Assembly (NCBI GenBank): GCA_030537935.1 | Contig: JAUNUY010000001.1 | Coordinates: 1 to 64,000 of the forward strand | Direction of reading: 5' to 3' | DNA: 64,000 nucleotides | Source: Eubacteriales bacterium | GTDB lineage: Bacteria; Bacillota; Clostridia; Lachnospirales; Lachnospiraceae | Translations under genes and position numbers: made by a program | In this document: piece after piece, positions 8,179 through 16,418 of the stretch | How the letters are laid out: each line of letters begins with the position of its first letter | Position numbering within the stretch: the first letter of the stretch is position 1 | Notes under the pieces: model-generated | Databases searched by the model: none | Told to the model about the DNA's origin: nothing | Seen by the model: the letters and a program-made list of their open reading frames with translations, nothing else

Positions 8179-9060
8179 ATGTCCGAGATATTTACAAAAA
8201 TCCATGAATTTATGATACGGTATTCGATTCCGACAATTCATATCCGGGACATCGTGCAGATTCTCATCATGGCCTTCATCATCTATGAAGCCATGGTTTT
8301 TCTGCGGAAAACGCAGGCGTGGACCTTGTTGAAAGGACTTATTTTCATTTTTCTCTTTACGGTCGTCATCAAGTTGTTACATTTTGATGTTCTGTATTGG
8401 TTGATTTCCCGTGCGCTGAATCTCTTCCTTATCATGTTGGTGGTCGTATTTCAGCCAGAGTTGCGTGCCGGTCTGGATCGTCTGGGGCGACGCGGTGTGG
8501 CAAAGGCTTTATTTTCCATGCAACAGAAGGAGGATAATGTTTTCAATGAGCAATCGGTACGGGAGATTACGGCGGCCTGTGCGGCGCTTGCCAAGACAAA
8601 AACGGGTCTGCTGATGGCTATTGAACATGAGGTGCCGCTTAATGACCTTGAGAAGACGGGCATTGCATTGGATGCGAAAATCAGCAAGCAGTTGATTATG
8701 AATACATTTGAATATAACACGCCGCTTCATGACGGTGCCGTGATTATCCGGGGCAATCGAATTGTTGCGGCAACCTGTTATTTTCCGTTGTCCAAGAATA
8801 TTAATATCAGCAAATCACTCGGTACGCGGCATCGGGCGGCACTGGGCATTTCGGAGATAACCGACTGTACCTGTCTGGTCGTTTCTGAGGAAACGGGGCA
8901 TATTTCCGTTGCCAACCGCGGTATTTTAGAGGAGAACATCACGCCTGTCAGGCTGGAAGAAATTCTGAAAACGACCATAGAAGAGAAGGCGAAAGAAAAG
9001 GCGAAAAAATTCAATTTCTTGAAAGGATTATTCGAGCATGAAGAAGATGATCAAGAATAA
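8179..9060 (+). CDS. cdaA: Diadenylate cyclase CdaA
   Basis: Makes c-di-AMP from two ATP at the membrane, controlling potassium and osmolyte balance and cell-wall turnover. The 293-residue protein has three N-terminal transmembrane helices (about 28-95) and a DisA_N catalytic domain. The DGA motif is in PLHDGAVIIRGNRI (Asp185) and the second motif is GTRHRAALG (His218). Start ATG 8179 follows AAGGAGCTCAC. Its last 23 nt overlap cdaR, the usual partner. The expected third gene, glmM, is not next; an HPr-like gene follows instead. Confidence 0.95.
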   Translation: MSEIFTKIHEFMIRYSIPTIHIRDIVQILIMAFIIYEAMVFLRKTQAWTLLKGLIFIFLFTVVIKLLHFDVLYWLISRALNLFLIMLVVVFQPELRAGLDRLGRRGVAKALFSMQQKEDNVFNEQSVREITAACAALAKTKTGLLMAIEHEVPLNDLEKTGIALDAKISKQLIMNTFEYNTPLHDGAVIIRGNRIVAATCYFPLSKNINISKSLGTRHRAALGISEITDCTCLVVSEETGHISVANRGILEENITPVRLEEILKTTIEEKAKEKAKKFNFLKGLFEHEEDDQE

Positions 9061-10270
9061 TTGGTTTATGAAGCTGTTCGCCTTTTTATTGGCTGCGATT
9101 GCCTGGGTTATTATTATCAATATCAGCGACCCGACGGATACGGTTGTCATCAAGAATATTAAGGTGACAACGATTAACGATAAGTTTCTGAACAGTAAGG
9201 AAAAGTCTTATGCACTGGAGGACAACGGCGTGGTCAGCGTTCAAGTGCAGGGACGCCGGACCATCTTGCGAGGTTTGACAAATGAAGACTTCACGGCGGA
9301 GGCGGATTTGTCGAAGCTGTCGCTGACATCGGCCGTGGAAGTTCATATCAAGCCCAAAAATGCCAAGCTGGATATTTTAATTATCAATGACAAAAAGATG
9401 CTGAATGTGAAGGTGGAGAACATTATCTCGACGCCGTTTCCGATTATTGTTAAAACCAAAGGAAAACCGAAAGAGGGCATGGCTGTCGGCGGGACGGAGT
9501 CGACACCGTCCGAAGTCAATATTCGTGGTCCGGAATCACTTATCCATAATATTAAGGAAGTGGTTGCGAGCTTGAATGTGGAGGACGCAATGACGGATAT
9601 TACAGCGGACGTATCCTTGACGGCGTATGATGGCAAGGGTGAAGCGATTGTCAGTGATAATTTAGAGATGGATCGCACCTTGGTCAATGCAAAGGCACAT
9701 ATCTTCAAGATACGGCGTTTGGGGATTTCCGTGATCGATTTGCCGAAACCCGAGGAAGGGTATGCTATCGGCGACGTTCAGATAAATCCGTCGACGGTGG
9801 ATGTGGTCGGACCGAAGGAAATCCTTGATAAACACCCACTTGTCAAGATTGCGTATGATGAGTCGATTTTCGGAAAACTGGGGACGGAGACCGTGCAGGC
9901 CTCATTGAATATCGGGGAGTACCTGCCGGAGAATGTGTACCCGGCAGGTGAGTTGGAAAAATTGACCGTGCAGATTGTCGTGGCGCGAAAGGAGTCGAAG
10001 TCTCTGACGTTCGACACGTCAAAGATCGACATGAAAAATAAGAGTACGAAGTATGGTTACGCATTTAAGGAGAGTCGTCATACGGTGACGGTATCCGGCG
10101 CGGCAAACCGGTTAAATCACATCCTTTCGGTTGCGGACATTGCACCGTACATTGATGTTTCGGAAGTGGACGAAACGACCGATAAGGTCATGCTGCATTT
10201 CAAGTATATCCCGGGAATTGATTACGGGACGGAGAATGAAATCGGCATTACGGTAAAGAAGATAGAGTAA
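9038..10270 (+). CDS. cdaR: CdaA regulator, YbbR-domain protein
   Basis: Extracytoplasmic regulator that binds and modulates CdaA. The 410-residue protein has one N-terminal transmembrane helix (WFMKLFAFLLAAIAWVIII, residues 8-26) and then four YbbR-type beta repeats to the end, each with the pattern of a valine-rich strand followed by P-x-V-x-V-x-GP; examples are PSEVNIRGPESLI and PSTVDVVGPKEIL. It overlaps cdaA by 23 nt, so the two proteins are made in a coupled way. Length and architecture match Bacillota CdaR. Confidence 0.93.
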   Translation: MKKMIKNNWFMKLFAFLLAAIAWVIIINISDPTDTVVIKNIKVTTINDKFLNSKEKSYALEDNGVVSVQVQGRRTILRGLTNEDFTAEADLSKLSLTSAVEVHIKPKNAKLDILIINDKKMLNVKVENIISTPFPIIVKTKGKPKEGMAVGGTESTPSEVNIRGPESLIHNIKEVVASLNVEDAMTDITADVSLTAYDGKGEAIVSDNLEMDRTLVNAKAHIFKIRRLGISVIDLPKPEEGYAIGDVQINPSTVDVVGPKEILDKHPLVKIAYDESIFGKLGTETVQASLNIGEYLPENVYPAGELEKLTVQIVVARKESKSLTFDTSKIDMKNKSTKYGYAFKESRHTVTVSGAANRLNHILSVADIAPYIDVSEVDETTDKVMLHFKYIPGIDYGTENEIGITVKKIE

Positions 10271-10279
10271 GGAGATCAG

Positions 10280-10555
10280 ATGGTCAGCAAAAAGGTGGAA
10301 ATAAAAAATCCCGCCGGCATCTATTTGAATTTTGCGGGTATTTTGTGTTCGACCGCTATGGATTACAAGGCAAATATCCGCTTGAAAAAGACGGGCGTCG
10401 TCATCAATGCTAAAAGTATTTTGAATGTATTGGGCGGAAAAATTCAATATGGAGATATCATCGAAATCAGTTGTGACGGTGTTGACGAGGTGGCGGCCCT
10501 GGATGTCATGTCCGAGTTGTTGGGCAGCGAAGCCATTGAGGAAAAAAATGAGTAA
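10280..10555 (+). CDS. HPr-family protein lacking the catalytic histidine (Crh-like)
   Basis: A 91-residue HPr fold protein. Aligned to Bacillus HPr without gaps from residue 1, the phosphocarrier site GIHARPA reads GIYLNFA here, so His15 is Tyr and Arg17 is Asn. The regulatory serine is kept at exactly position 46 in NAKSILNVLGG. Loss of His15 with retention of Ser46 is the hallmark of Bacillus Crh, which cannot carry PEP-derived phosphate but is phosphorylated by HPr kinase. The same role is inference here. It lies 9 nt after cdaR behind a good site (AAGGAGATCAG) and overlaps the ClpX-like gene by 8 nt. It might also have an unrelated scaffold function. Confidence 0.85.
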   Translation: MVSKKVEIKNPAGIYLNFAGILCSTAMDYKANIRLKKTGVVINAKSILNVLGGKIQYGDIIEISCDGVDEVAALDVMSELLGSEAIEEKNE

Positions 10556-11951
10556 AGAAAATGATAACGAAATAGAGAAGCCGACCGGTTCCGACAAACA
10601 GGAGGCTTCAGATAAAGATAAAAAACAGGGGCATAAGCAACATTATTGCAGCATGTGTCACAGAGAGGAAAAGGTGACCGGACGGCAGATACGTATTATG
10701 GACAGTATGTACATCTGTGCGGATTGCCTGGAAAAGGGGATGCATATCATCGGGGACGGTCATGCCGCAACGGGGCAACCGTTCAATCCATTTACGAATG
10801 TAACGGAGATATTCGATGCGCCACCGGGGGCAATGGAGCAGGAGGAGGAGTCGGCGGCGGAAGAACGTCCACCGGCACCCAAACTGTCCGAAGTGATGAA
10901 GCCGCATGAAATTAAGCATGCACTGGATGAGTATGTTATCGGACAAGAGCAGGCGAAGAAGGTTGTTGCCGTCGCGACATACAACCACTACAAGCGTGTT
11001 GCATCGGACACGATGAAGGTCGTTGATGATGTGGAAGTGGACAAGTCGAATATCCTAATGATCGGCCCGACCGGATCGGGAAAGACCTACCTGGTGAAAA
11101 CCTTGGCGAAACTGTTGGATGTGCCGCTTGCCATGACGGATGCGACTTCATTGACGGAAGCGGGTTATATCGGTGATGATATTGAGAGTGTCCTTTCCAA
11201 ATTACTGGCGGAGGCGGACAATGACTTGGAAAAGGCCGAGCGCGGTATCGTATTCATCGACGAGATTGATAAGATTGCGAAAAAACGGGATGCGCATGCC
11301 CGGGATGTAAGCGGGGAGTCCGTACAGCAGGGTTTGTTAAAGTTGCTGGAAGGGAATCGTGTCGAAGTGCCGGTTGGTGCAACCAGCAAGAATGCGCTGG
11401 CTCCGCTACGGAGTATGGATACGACAAATATTCTTTTCATCGTGGGTGGTGCATTTCCGGGCTTGGAAGAGATTGTCAAGGAACGGATGCAACGCAAGAC
11501 GACCATCGGATTCAATGCAGAGTCAAAGAGCGGAGAAGAGACGTCTTATCTCATGCATGCAACGGCTGAGGACCTGCGAAAATACGGTATGATTCCGGAA
11601 TTTCTGGGACGTCTGCCCGTCGTCGTTCACCTGCACGAGTTGACGGAAGATATGCTTGTCAGCATCATCCGTGAGCCGAGAAATGCCATTATCAAACAGT
11701 ATCAGAAGCTGTTTGCATTGGACGACGTAAAACTCTCTTTTGAGGATGAGGCATTGGCGGTGATTTGCAAGCGCGCCATGAGTAAGGAGACGGGTGCCCG
11801 GGCATTGCGTTCGGTCATCGAGGAGATTCTTTTGGACATCATGTTTGAAGTGCCGAAGGACGGGAATATCGGCGAGGTGGTAATTACGGCGGATTATGTG
11901 GCCGGGCACGGTGCACCGGTCATTCGAATGCGGGGTGCGGGAAATGATTAA
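10548..11951 (+). CDS. ClpX-like AAA+ unfoldase, divergent subfamily
   Basis: A 467-residue AAA+ protein of the ClpX type. An N-terminal C4 zinc finger (HYCSMC and YICADC, about residues 32-65) is followed by a 70-residue acidic linker, Walker A GPTGSGKT (173-180), pore loop GYIG, Walker B VFIDEIDK and a C-terminal sensor-2 domain with TGARALRSVIEEILLD. The IGF ClpP-docking loop is present (TTIGFNAE). Unlike classical ClpX the RKH loop is missing: where RKHPHQEF is expected the sequence reads VGATSKNALAPLRS. The start overlaps the HPr-like gene and the end overlaps trpS. No clpP is adjacent. It is probably a second ClpX paralogue with its own substrates; it could still be the sole ClpX. Confidence 0.88.
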   Translation: MSKENDNEIEKPTGSDKQEASDKDKKQGHKQHYCSMCHREEKVTGRQIRIMDSMYICADCLEKGMHIIGDGHAATGQPFNPFTNVTEIFDAPPGAMEQEEESAAEERPPAPKLSEVMKPHEIKHALDEYVIGQEQAKKVVAVATYNHYKRVASDTMKVVDDVEVDKSNILMIGPTGSGKTYLVKTLAKLLDVPLAMTDATSLTEAGYIGDDIESVLSKLLAEADNDLEKAERGIVFIDEIDKIAKKRDAHARDVSGESVQQGLLKLLEGNRVEVPVGATSKNALAPLRSMDTTNILFIVGGAFPGLEEIVKERMQRKTTIGFNAESKSGEETSYLMHATAEDLRKYGMIPEFLGRLPVVVHLHELTEDMLVSIIREPRNAIIKQYQKLFALDDVKLSFEDEALAVICKRAMSKETGARALRSVIEEILLDIMFEVPKDGNIGEVVITADYVAGHGAPVIRMRGAGND

Positions 11952-12951
11952 TGATCAAAAAGTAATGTTCAGTGCCATGCAGGCGACAGGAGATTTGACC
12001 CTGGGAAACTATATTGGCGCCTTGGCCAACTGGGTCAAGACGGCGGATGACTACATGTCTTTTTTTTCCGTAGTCGACCAGCACTCCATCACCGTCCGGC
12101 GGAAGGTAAGTGACTTACGGCAAAATTGTCGGAAGTCGTTGGCCATTTATCTGGCGGCCGGGTTGGACCCGGAAAAACATTGTATCTATTATCAGTCCCA
12201 TGTGCCGGCTCATGCACAGCTTGCATGGATTCTGAGCTGTCATACCTATATCGGTGAACTGAATCGCATGACACAGTTTAAAGATAAGGCTGCCAAGAAC
12301 GAAAGCAATATCAATGCGGGGCTCCTGACCTATCCGGTGTTGATGGCGGCAGATATATTACTGTATCAAGCCGACGTCGTCCCGGTAGGGGTGGATCAGA
12401 AGCAACACCTGGAGTTGACGCGGACGTTGGCACAACGGATGAATAACCTGTATGGGGATATTTTTACTGTACCGGAACCCTATATCACGAAGGTGGGTCA
12501 ACGGATTATGAGTTTACAGGAGCCGGGAAGAAAGATGAGTAAATCGGATGAGAACCCGAATGCGACCGTCTTTATTCTGGACGATAAAGATACGATTCTA
12601 CGGAAATTCAAACGGGCGGTAACGGATTCCGACCGGACAGTCCGGTTTGACCGTGAGAATAAGCCCGGCATCAGCAACTTGATGGAAATTTACAGCGTGG
12701 CAACCGGCCAAGAATTATCCGAAATCGAGGCGGCATTTGACGGCCTGGGTTACGGAGAATTCAAGCTTGCCGTAGGGGAAGCGGTCGTAAAGATGCTGGC
12801 ACCCCTACACGAACGTTATGAAGCCATCATTCAAGACAAGACGTACCTGGATAATATCATCAAGTCGCATGCGGAAAAGGCGAACTATTTTGCCGTTAGA
12901 ACCTTGTGGAAAGTGGAGAAAAAGGTCGGCTTTCCGGTACATATACGATAA
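11944..12951 (+). CDS. trpS: Tryptophanyl-tRNA synthetase
   Basis: Class I synthetase charging tRNA-Trp. The 335-residue protein has the family length, the HIGH-equivalent TGDLTLGNYIGAL near the N terminus, QAD-containing catalytic fold segments (LLYQADVVPVGVDQKQHLEL) and the KMSKS loop in PGRKMSKSDENPNATVFILDD. I start at ATG 11944, which overlaps the upstream stop by 8 nt and gives the normal N terminus; the longer reading frame adds residues unlike the family. No T-box leader precedes it, so expression follows the upstream genes. It is the last gene before a bidirectional terminator. Confidence 0.95.
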   Translation: MINDQKVMFSAMQATGDLTLGNYIGALANWVKTADDYMSFFSVVDQHSITVRRKVSDLRQNCRKSLAIYLAAGLDPEKHCIYYQSHVPAHAQLAWILSCHTYIGELNRMTQFKDKAAKNESNINAGLLTYPVLMAADILLYQADVVPVGVDQKQHLELTRTLAQRMNNLYGDIFTVPEPYITKVGQRIMSLQEPGRKMSKSDENPNATVFILDDKDTILRKFKRAVTDSDRTVRFDRENKPGISNLMEIYSVATGQELSEIEAAFDGLGYGEFKLAVGEAVVKMLAPLHERYEAIIQDKTYLDNIIKSHAEKANYFAVRTLWKVEKKVGFPVHIR

Positions 12952-12953
12952 GA

Positions 12954-12989
12954 AAAGCCCTTGAGAATCTGAAGATTCCCGAGGGCTTT
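12954..12989. terminator. Bidirectional terminator between trpS and the DUF1836 gene
   Basis: A long stem with AAAGCCCT and AGGGCTTT at its base and GAATCT/AGATTC at its top, with T-rich flanks on both strands. It serves the two converging genes. Confidence 0.85.
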
Positions 12990-13026
12990 CATTTGCAACT
13001 CATTTTTTTCATATCCATACCATCAC

Positions 13027-13602
13027 TTATTCCAACTGCTCGCTCGTGGACTCGTTTTTCAGGTCAATGTAGTCGATAATGGTTTCCACCAGCCGTTTGC
13101 GGAGATAAATTTCGTAACTGAGTTCAGCTACGAATACATGCAGTGCCTCTTCAGCAGTGTAATTGTCGGAAAAAATCTTTTCCAAGCGACGTTTTACTTT
13201 GGCCCGGCATTCCGGAATGCAAGATTGAATCGTTTCCACCATATGGGTATACAGTGACGTTAAATCCGCGTTGGCCTGCATATCGCGAACCAAGGTTCGG
13301 ATATCGTTAATGGTTAAGAAGTTCTTGAAATAATAGATGATGGTAAAGATGATGAGATGATCTTTTGTATATCGTTTCTTATCCGGTGAAGGAAAGAGTT
13401 GGTTTTTGGCGTAGTTGTTAATCATCATTTTTGTCAGGACCTTATCCGATTCATTTCGCTTATTGGGTGAGAGCTGCTCTTCGATAAAGGATGTCACCTG
13501 GTCCATGTAGAGCGGAATGTCCGGAAATTCATCCGGCTTAATAAAGCTGATATTTTCAATGCGTTCCAACAATTGAGCAATATCTTTATACGTTGTATTC
13601 AT
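13027..13602 (-). CDS. DUF1836 family protein, probable HTH regulator
   Basis: A 191-residue cytoplasmic protein of the DUF1836 family, common in Bacillota and thought to bind DNA through an N-terminal winged-helix-like part; the function is not established. Family features are LTKMMINNYAKNQLFPSPDKKRYTKDHLIIF, in which a helix-turn-helix-like stretch is followed by a basic patch, and a helical C-terminal half. Start ATG (complement of 13600-13602) has GGAGGTG just upstream. It is the only complete minus-strand gene of the window and has its own promoter about 200 nt upstream, leaving a long leader. Confidence 0.85.
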   Translation of the reverse strand: MNTTYKDIAQLLERIENISFIKPDEFPDIPLYMDQVTSFIEEQLSPNKRNESDKVLTKMMINNYAKNQLFPSPDKKRYTKDHLIIFTIIYYFKNFLTINDIRTLVRDMQANADLTSLYTHMVETIQSCIPECRAKVKRRLEKIFSDNYTAEEALHVFVAELSYEIYLRKRLVETIIDYIDLKNESTSEQLE

Positions 13603-13807
13603 AACACCTCCATGTTTGATGATTTGTTGCCGGAGGAAAAAGTGATTCCGGCCGGAACAGTTGTTCTTTATTGTCTTGTCTAGCGTTTTACAATGCCTAT
13701 CAGGGGCGGGATGTTCTGTGATGCAGGAGATCTTCCGGTTGAAACAATCAGATAATCGAGAATTTTATCCAATAAAGTATTCCTTAGGGCCCCAGACACA
13801 TGAACAG

Positions 13808-13836
13808 ATTATAGCACTAATTCGTATATAAAACAA
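13808..13836 (-). promoter_or_regulatory. Promoter for the DUF1836 gene
   Basis: On the minus strand TTGTTT, a 17-nt spacer and TATAAT preceded by TGC (extended -10). The implied untranslated leader is about 200 nt. Confidence 0.6.
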
Positions 13837-14033
13837 TACGGTAAGGGGGGGGTAACCGAATTATTTTTTAATAAGATTGGTTTATCCAATTATTAAATTC
13901 AGGAAAAATATAAATTAAAAGAATACTGTCGCTCAATTCGTTCTTTTTAATGAATTTAAATGCAACGTCGTATAATGTGACAGATTACAGATGCGTTGAT
14001 TCAATGAAATCGTCTCTTGTCAAGATAAATCCC

Positions 14034-14061
14034 TTGACAAGGGGCGGATTTATGGTAGAAT
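14034..14061 (+). promoter_or_regulatory. Promoter for the ylxM-ffh operon
   Basis: Consensus TTGACA (14034-14039), a 16-nt spacer and TAGAAT (14056-14061), 20 nt before the ylxM start. Confidence 0.75.
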
Positions 14062-14081
14062 GGTCAAGACTGAGGTAAGAA

Positions 14082-14420
14082 ATGGATGAATTAATTTGGC
14101 AAGGATTGCTCTTTGACTTCTACGGTGATTTGTTGACGGAAACGCAACGGGCGGTATTCTCGGAATATGTTAATGAAGATTTTACGATTACGGAAATTGC
14201 GCAACGCCGGGGCGTATCTCGTCAGAGCATTCATGAGGCTTTGAAGCGGACGGAAGCGGTTTTGACCGGTTATGAAGAGACACTCGGTCTGATTGCGAAA
14301 TTTACAGATGCCAAGGTGAAGCTGGAAGCACTGCGTGAGACGATAAGCGGCTTATCCGTTGAAGCGGCCACTCGTGAGATGTTGTGGTGTCGCATTGATG
14401 AAATCATGGATGGAATGTAG
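14082..14420 (+). CDS. ylxM: YlxM, SRP-associated HTH protein
   Basis: A 112-residue helical protein of the UPF0122 family, encoded next to ffh in most Bacillota and shown in streptococci to modulate the signal recognition particle. The N-terminal half carries a sigma-like helix-turn-helix (LTETQRAVFSEYVNEDFTITEIAQRRGVSRQSIHEALKR read in two parts, about residues 18-56). The start has GAGGTAAG upstream and lies close to a strong promoter. It precedes ffh by 8 nt, in the conserved order. Confidence 0.92.
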   Translation: MDELIWQGLLFDFYGDLLTETQRAVFSEYVNEDFTITEIAQRRGVSRQSIHEALKRTEAVLTGYEETLGLIAKFTDAKVKLEALRETISGLSVEAATREMLWCRIDEIMDGM

Positions 14421-14428
14421 GAGGGGTT

Positions 14429-15781
14429 ATGGCTTTTGAAAGTCTGTCGGATAAATTTCAGGCGATATTCAAAAAACTGAAAGGAAAAGGCAAACTCAGT
14501 GAAGAGGATGTCAACCTCGCCGTACGGGAGGTTAAGCTGGCACTGCTTGAGGCCGATGTCAGCTTTAAGGTCGTAAAAGACTTTACCAAGCGCTTGAAGG
14601 AAAAGGCCATCGGTCAGGAAGTTTTCACGTCGCTGACACCTGCACAAACGGTCATTAAAATCGTTAAAGATGAATTGATTGAGATGATGGGTGCGGAGCG
14701 GAAAGAAATCGAAATCGTTTCCGGCCGTATCAATACTATTATGATGACGGGTTTGCAGGGGGCCGGTAAAACGACCACCGCTACGAAACTTGCATTAAAG
14801 ATGAAGGAGGCGGGAAAGCGTCCCCTGCTCGTGGCCTGTGATATCTATCGACCTGCCGCCATTAAGCAGTTGCAGGTCAATGGCGATCGTGTGAAGGTTC
14901 CCGTTTTTTCCATGGGAACGGAAATTGCACCGCCGGATATTGCAAAGTCGGCCATGAAGCATGCGGAAGAGAACGGCAATAATATCGTCATTTTTGACAC
15001 GGCCGGCCGCTTGCATATCGATGAGGCACTGATGGCGGAACTCGTTGCGATCCGGGAAGCCGTCTCCATGGACACTACCGTGCTTGTGGTTGATGCCATG
15101 ACCGGTCAGGATGCCTTAAACGTGGCGGAGACCTTTCACAAAGAAGTCGGCATCGACGGTGTTATCATGTCCAAGATGGACGGTGATGCCCGCGGCGGTG
15201 CTGCATTATCCATCAAGGCCCAGACGGGTTGTCCCGTGCTGTATGTGGCAACAGGTGAAAAGCCCGGCGATTTGGAACCGTTTTATCCGGATCGTATCGC
15301 ATCCCGGATTTTGGGGATGGGCGACCTCATGACCCTCATCGAAAAAGCGGAACAGACCATGGATGCGGAAACGGGCCGTGCGTTGGAGGAGAAGCTGCGT
15401 AAGGCTGACTTCAATTTTGACGATTTTCTGGAACAGATGAAACAAATCAAGCAGATGGGGCCTGTCGGCGATTTACTGAACATGATACCGGGTATGAGTG
15501 CCAACTTAAAGGGGGTCGATCTCAGTGCCTTGGATGAGGGTGCACTTGACGGTATAGAAGCCATCATTCTCTCCATGACACCACAGGAGCGGGCGAACCC
15601 GGATTTACTGAATCCTTCGCGGAAGAACCGCATTGCCAAGGGCAGCGGAAAGGATATGGCGGAGGTGAATCGTTTGGTGAAACAATTTGACCAGATGAAG
15701 AAGATGATGAAGCGCTTTGGCGGAAAGAAAAAGAAACGCTTCGGCGGTTTCGGCGCCGGCGGCTTCAATTTACCGTTTTAG
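14429..15781 (+). CDS. ffh: Signal recognition particle protein Ffh
   Basis: GTPase of the SRP that binds signal sequences at the ribosome and delivers nascent membrane proteins to FtsY. The 450-residue protein has the N domain (1-~95), the G domain with P-loop GLQGAGKTT, DTAGR and the TKxD-equivalent SKMDGDARGG, and the methionine-rich M domain from about 300 with RNA-binding SGKDMAEVNRLVKQF. The last residues form a basic Gly/Phe tail. The receptor gene ftsY is at 36.8 kb. No 4.5S/scRNA gene is seen here. Confidence 0.97.
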   Translation: MAFESLSDKFQAIFKKLKGKGKLSEEDVNLAVREVKLALLEADVSFKVVKDFTKRLKEKAIGQEVFTSLTPAQTVIKIVKDELIEMMGAERKEIEIVSGRINTIMMTGLQGAGKTTTATKLALKMKEAGKRPLLVACDIYRPAAIKQLQVNGDRVKVPVFSMGTEIAPPDIAKSAMKHAEENGNNIVIFDTAGRLHIDEALMAELVAIREAVSMDTTVLVVDAMTGQDALNVAETFHKEVGIDGVIMSKMDGDARGGAALSIKAQTGCPVLYVATGEKPGDLEPFYPDRIASRILGMGDLMTLIEKAEQTMDAETGRALEEKLRKADFNFDDFLEQMKQIKQMGPVGDLLNMIPGMSANLKGVDLSALDEGALDGIEAIILSMTPQERANPDLLNPSRKNRIAKGSGKDMAEVNRLVKQFDQMKKMMKRFGGKKKKRFGGFGAGGFNLPF

Positions 15782-15805
15782 GATACAAGAACGAATGTTC
15801 GTATC
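15782..15805 (+). promoter_or_regulatory. Hairpin in the ffh-rpsP gap
   Basis: GATAC-AA-GAAC-GAAT-GTTC-GTATC forms a stem with a two-base bulge directly after the ffh stop. No T-tract follows, so it is more likely an RNA-stability or attenuation element than a terminator. Confidence 0.35.
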
Positions 15806-15829
15806 ACATAGATTAAAATAGGAGGAAAT

Positions 15830-16075
15830 ATGGCTGTAAAAATCAGATTAAAACGATTGGGTAAGAAAAAATGCCCGTTCTACCGTGTGGTTGTAGCGGA
15901 TTCCCGTGCACCGCGTGACGGTCGCTTCATTGAAGAGATCGGCACCTACGATCCGTCTTTCAGCCCGAGCTTGGTGAAGCTGGATGAAGAAAAAGTCCGC
16001 AAATGGCTGGCGACGGGTGCACAACCGACGGATACCGTAGCACGTTTGCTCAAGCAAGCCGGCATCGAAAGGTAG
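15830..16075 (+). CDS. rpsP: 30S ribosomal protein S16
   Basis: Small-subunit protein that stabilises 16S rRNA folding. The 81-residue sequence opens with the family signature [26 protein letters not shown] (read across residues 1-26) and includes [14 protein letters not shown] and the C-terminal LLKQAG. Start follows AGGAGG. It lies 48 nt after ffh and 6 nt before khpA. The common partners rimM, trmD and rplS do not follow. Confidence 0.97.
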   Translation: MAVKIRLKRLGKKKCPFYRVVVADSRAPRDGRFIEEIGTYDPSFSPSLVKLDEEKVRKWLATGAQPTDTVARLLKQAGIER

Positions 16076-16081
16076 GCATCC

Positions 16082-16318
16082 ATGGTACAACTGGTGGAAT
16101 ATATGGCAAAAGCACTGGTCGATCATCCGGAGGATGTTCAAGTGACCGAGGAAGAACAAGGTAAGACGACCGTCATCCGTTTGCAAGTGAATCCGGCGGA
16201 AATCGGACGTGTTATCGGTCATCAGGGTAAGATTGCCAATGCCATCCGTGCCATCGTGCGTTCCGCATCGGCCGGAAAAGAGAAACGCTATACGATAGAC
16301 ATCGTGGAGAATGATTAG
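16082..16318 (+). CDS. khpA: KH-domain RNA-binding protein KhpA
   Basis: A 78-residue single KH-domain protein (YlqC family) that with KhpB binds RNA and influences cell division and elongation in Bacillota. The GxxG loop is in IGRVIGHQGKIANAIRAIV (GHQG), followed by the basic helix and a short C-terminal strand. It follows rpsP by 6 nt, the conserved neighbour. The next genes of the usual operon are absent and its stop codon lies inside the base of a terminator. Confidence 0.95.
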   Translation: MVQLVEYMAKALVDHPEDVQVTEEEQGKTTVIRLQVNPAEIGRVIGHQGKIANAIRAIVRSASAGKEKRYTIDIVEND

Positions 16319-16347
16319 TCGGGTCGTCAGACCCGACTATTTTTTTA
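16317..16347 (+). terminator. Terminator of the ffh-rpsP-khpA operon
   Basis: AGTCGGGTC-GTCA-GACCCGACT, a perfect 9-bp stem with a tetraloop, followed by TTTTTTT. The stem begins within the khpA stop codon. Confidence 0.9.
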
Positions 16348-16375
16348 AAATATTCATAGAAAGCACAAGATTATC

Positions 16376-16384
16376 TGATATAAT
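16376..16384 (+). promoter_or_regulatory. Extended -10 promoter for msrAB
   Basis: TGATATAAT is a perfect extended -10; the -35 region is weak. It starts a leader of about 30 nt before AAAGGAGGTG and the msrAB start. Confidence 0.5.
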
Positions 16385-16418
16385 ATCGTTTACAAAGGGG
16401 TATCGAAAGGAGGTGCGT

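Larger units (their letters stand above)
13603..14081. other. Intergenic region between divergent DUF1836 and ylxM genes
   Basis: It contains back-to-back promoters (complement of 13808-13836, and 14034-14061), a roughly 200-nt leader for the leftward gene with the palindromic TTCCGGCCGGAA (13646-13657), an 8-G run (13845-13852) and an A+T-rich stretch (about 13855-13945). I see no convincing open frame or known RNA in it. Confidence 0.6.

Noticed and set aside
10425..10547. N-terminal extension of the ClpX-like protein through the HPr-like gene
   Set aside because: The frame is inside another real gene and the zinc-finger protein starts properly at ATG 10548.
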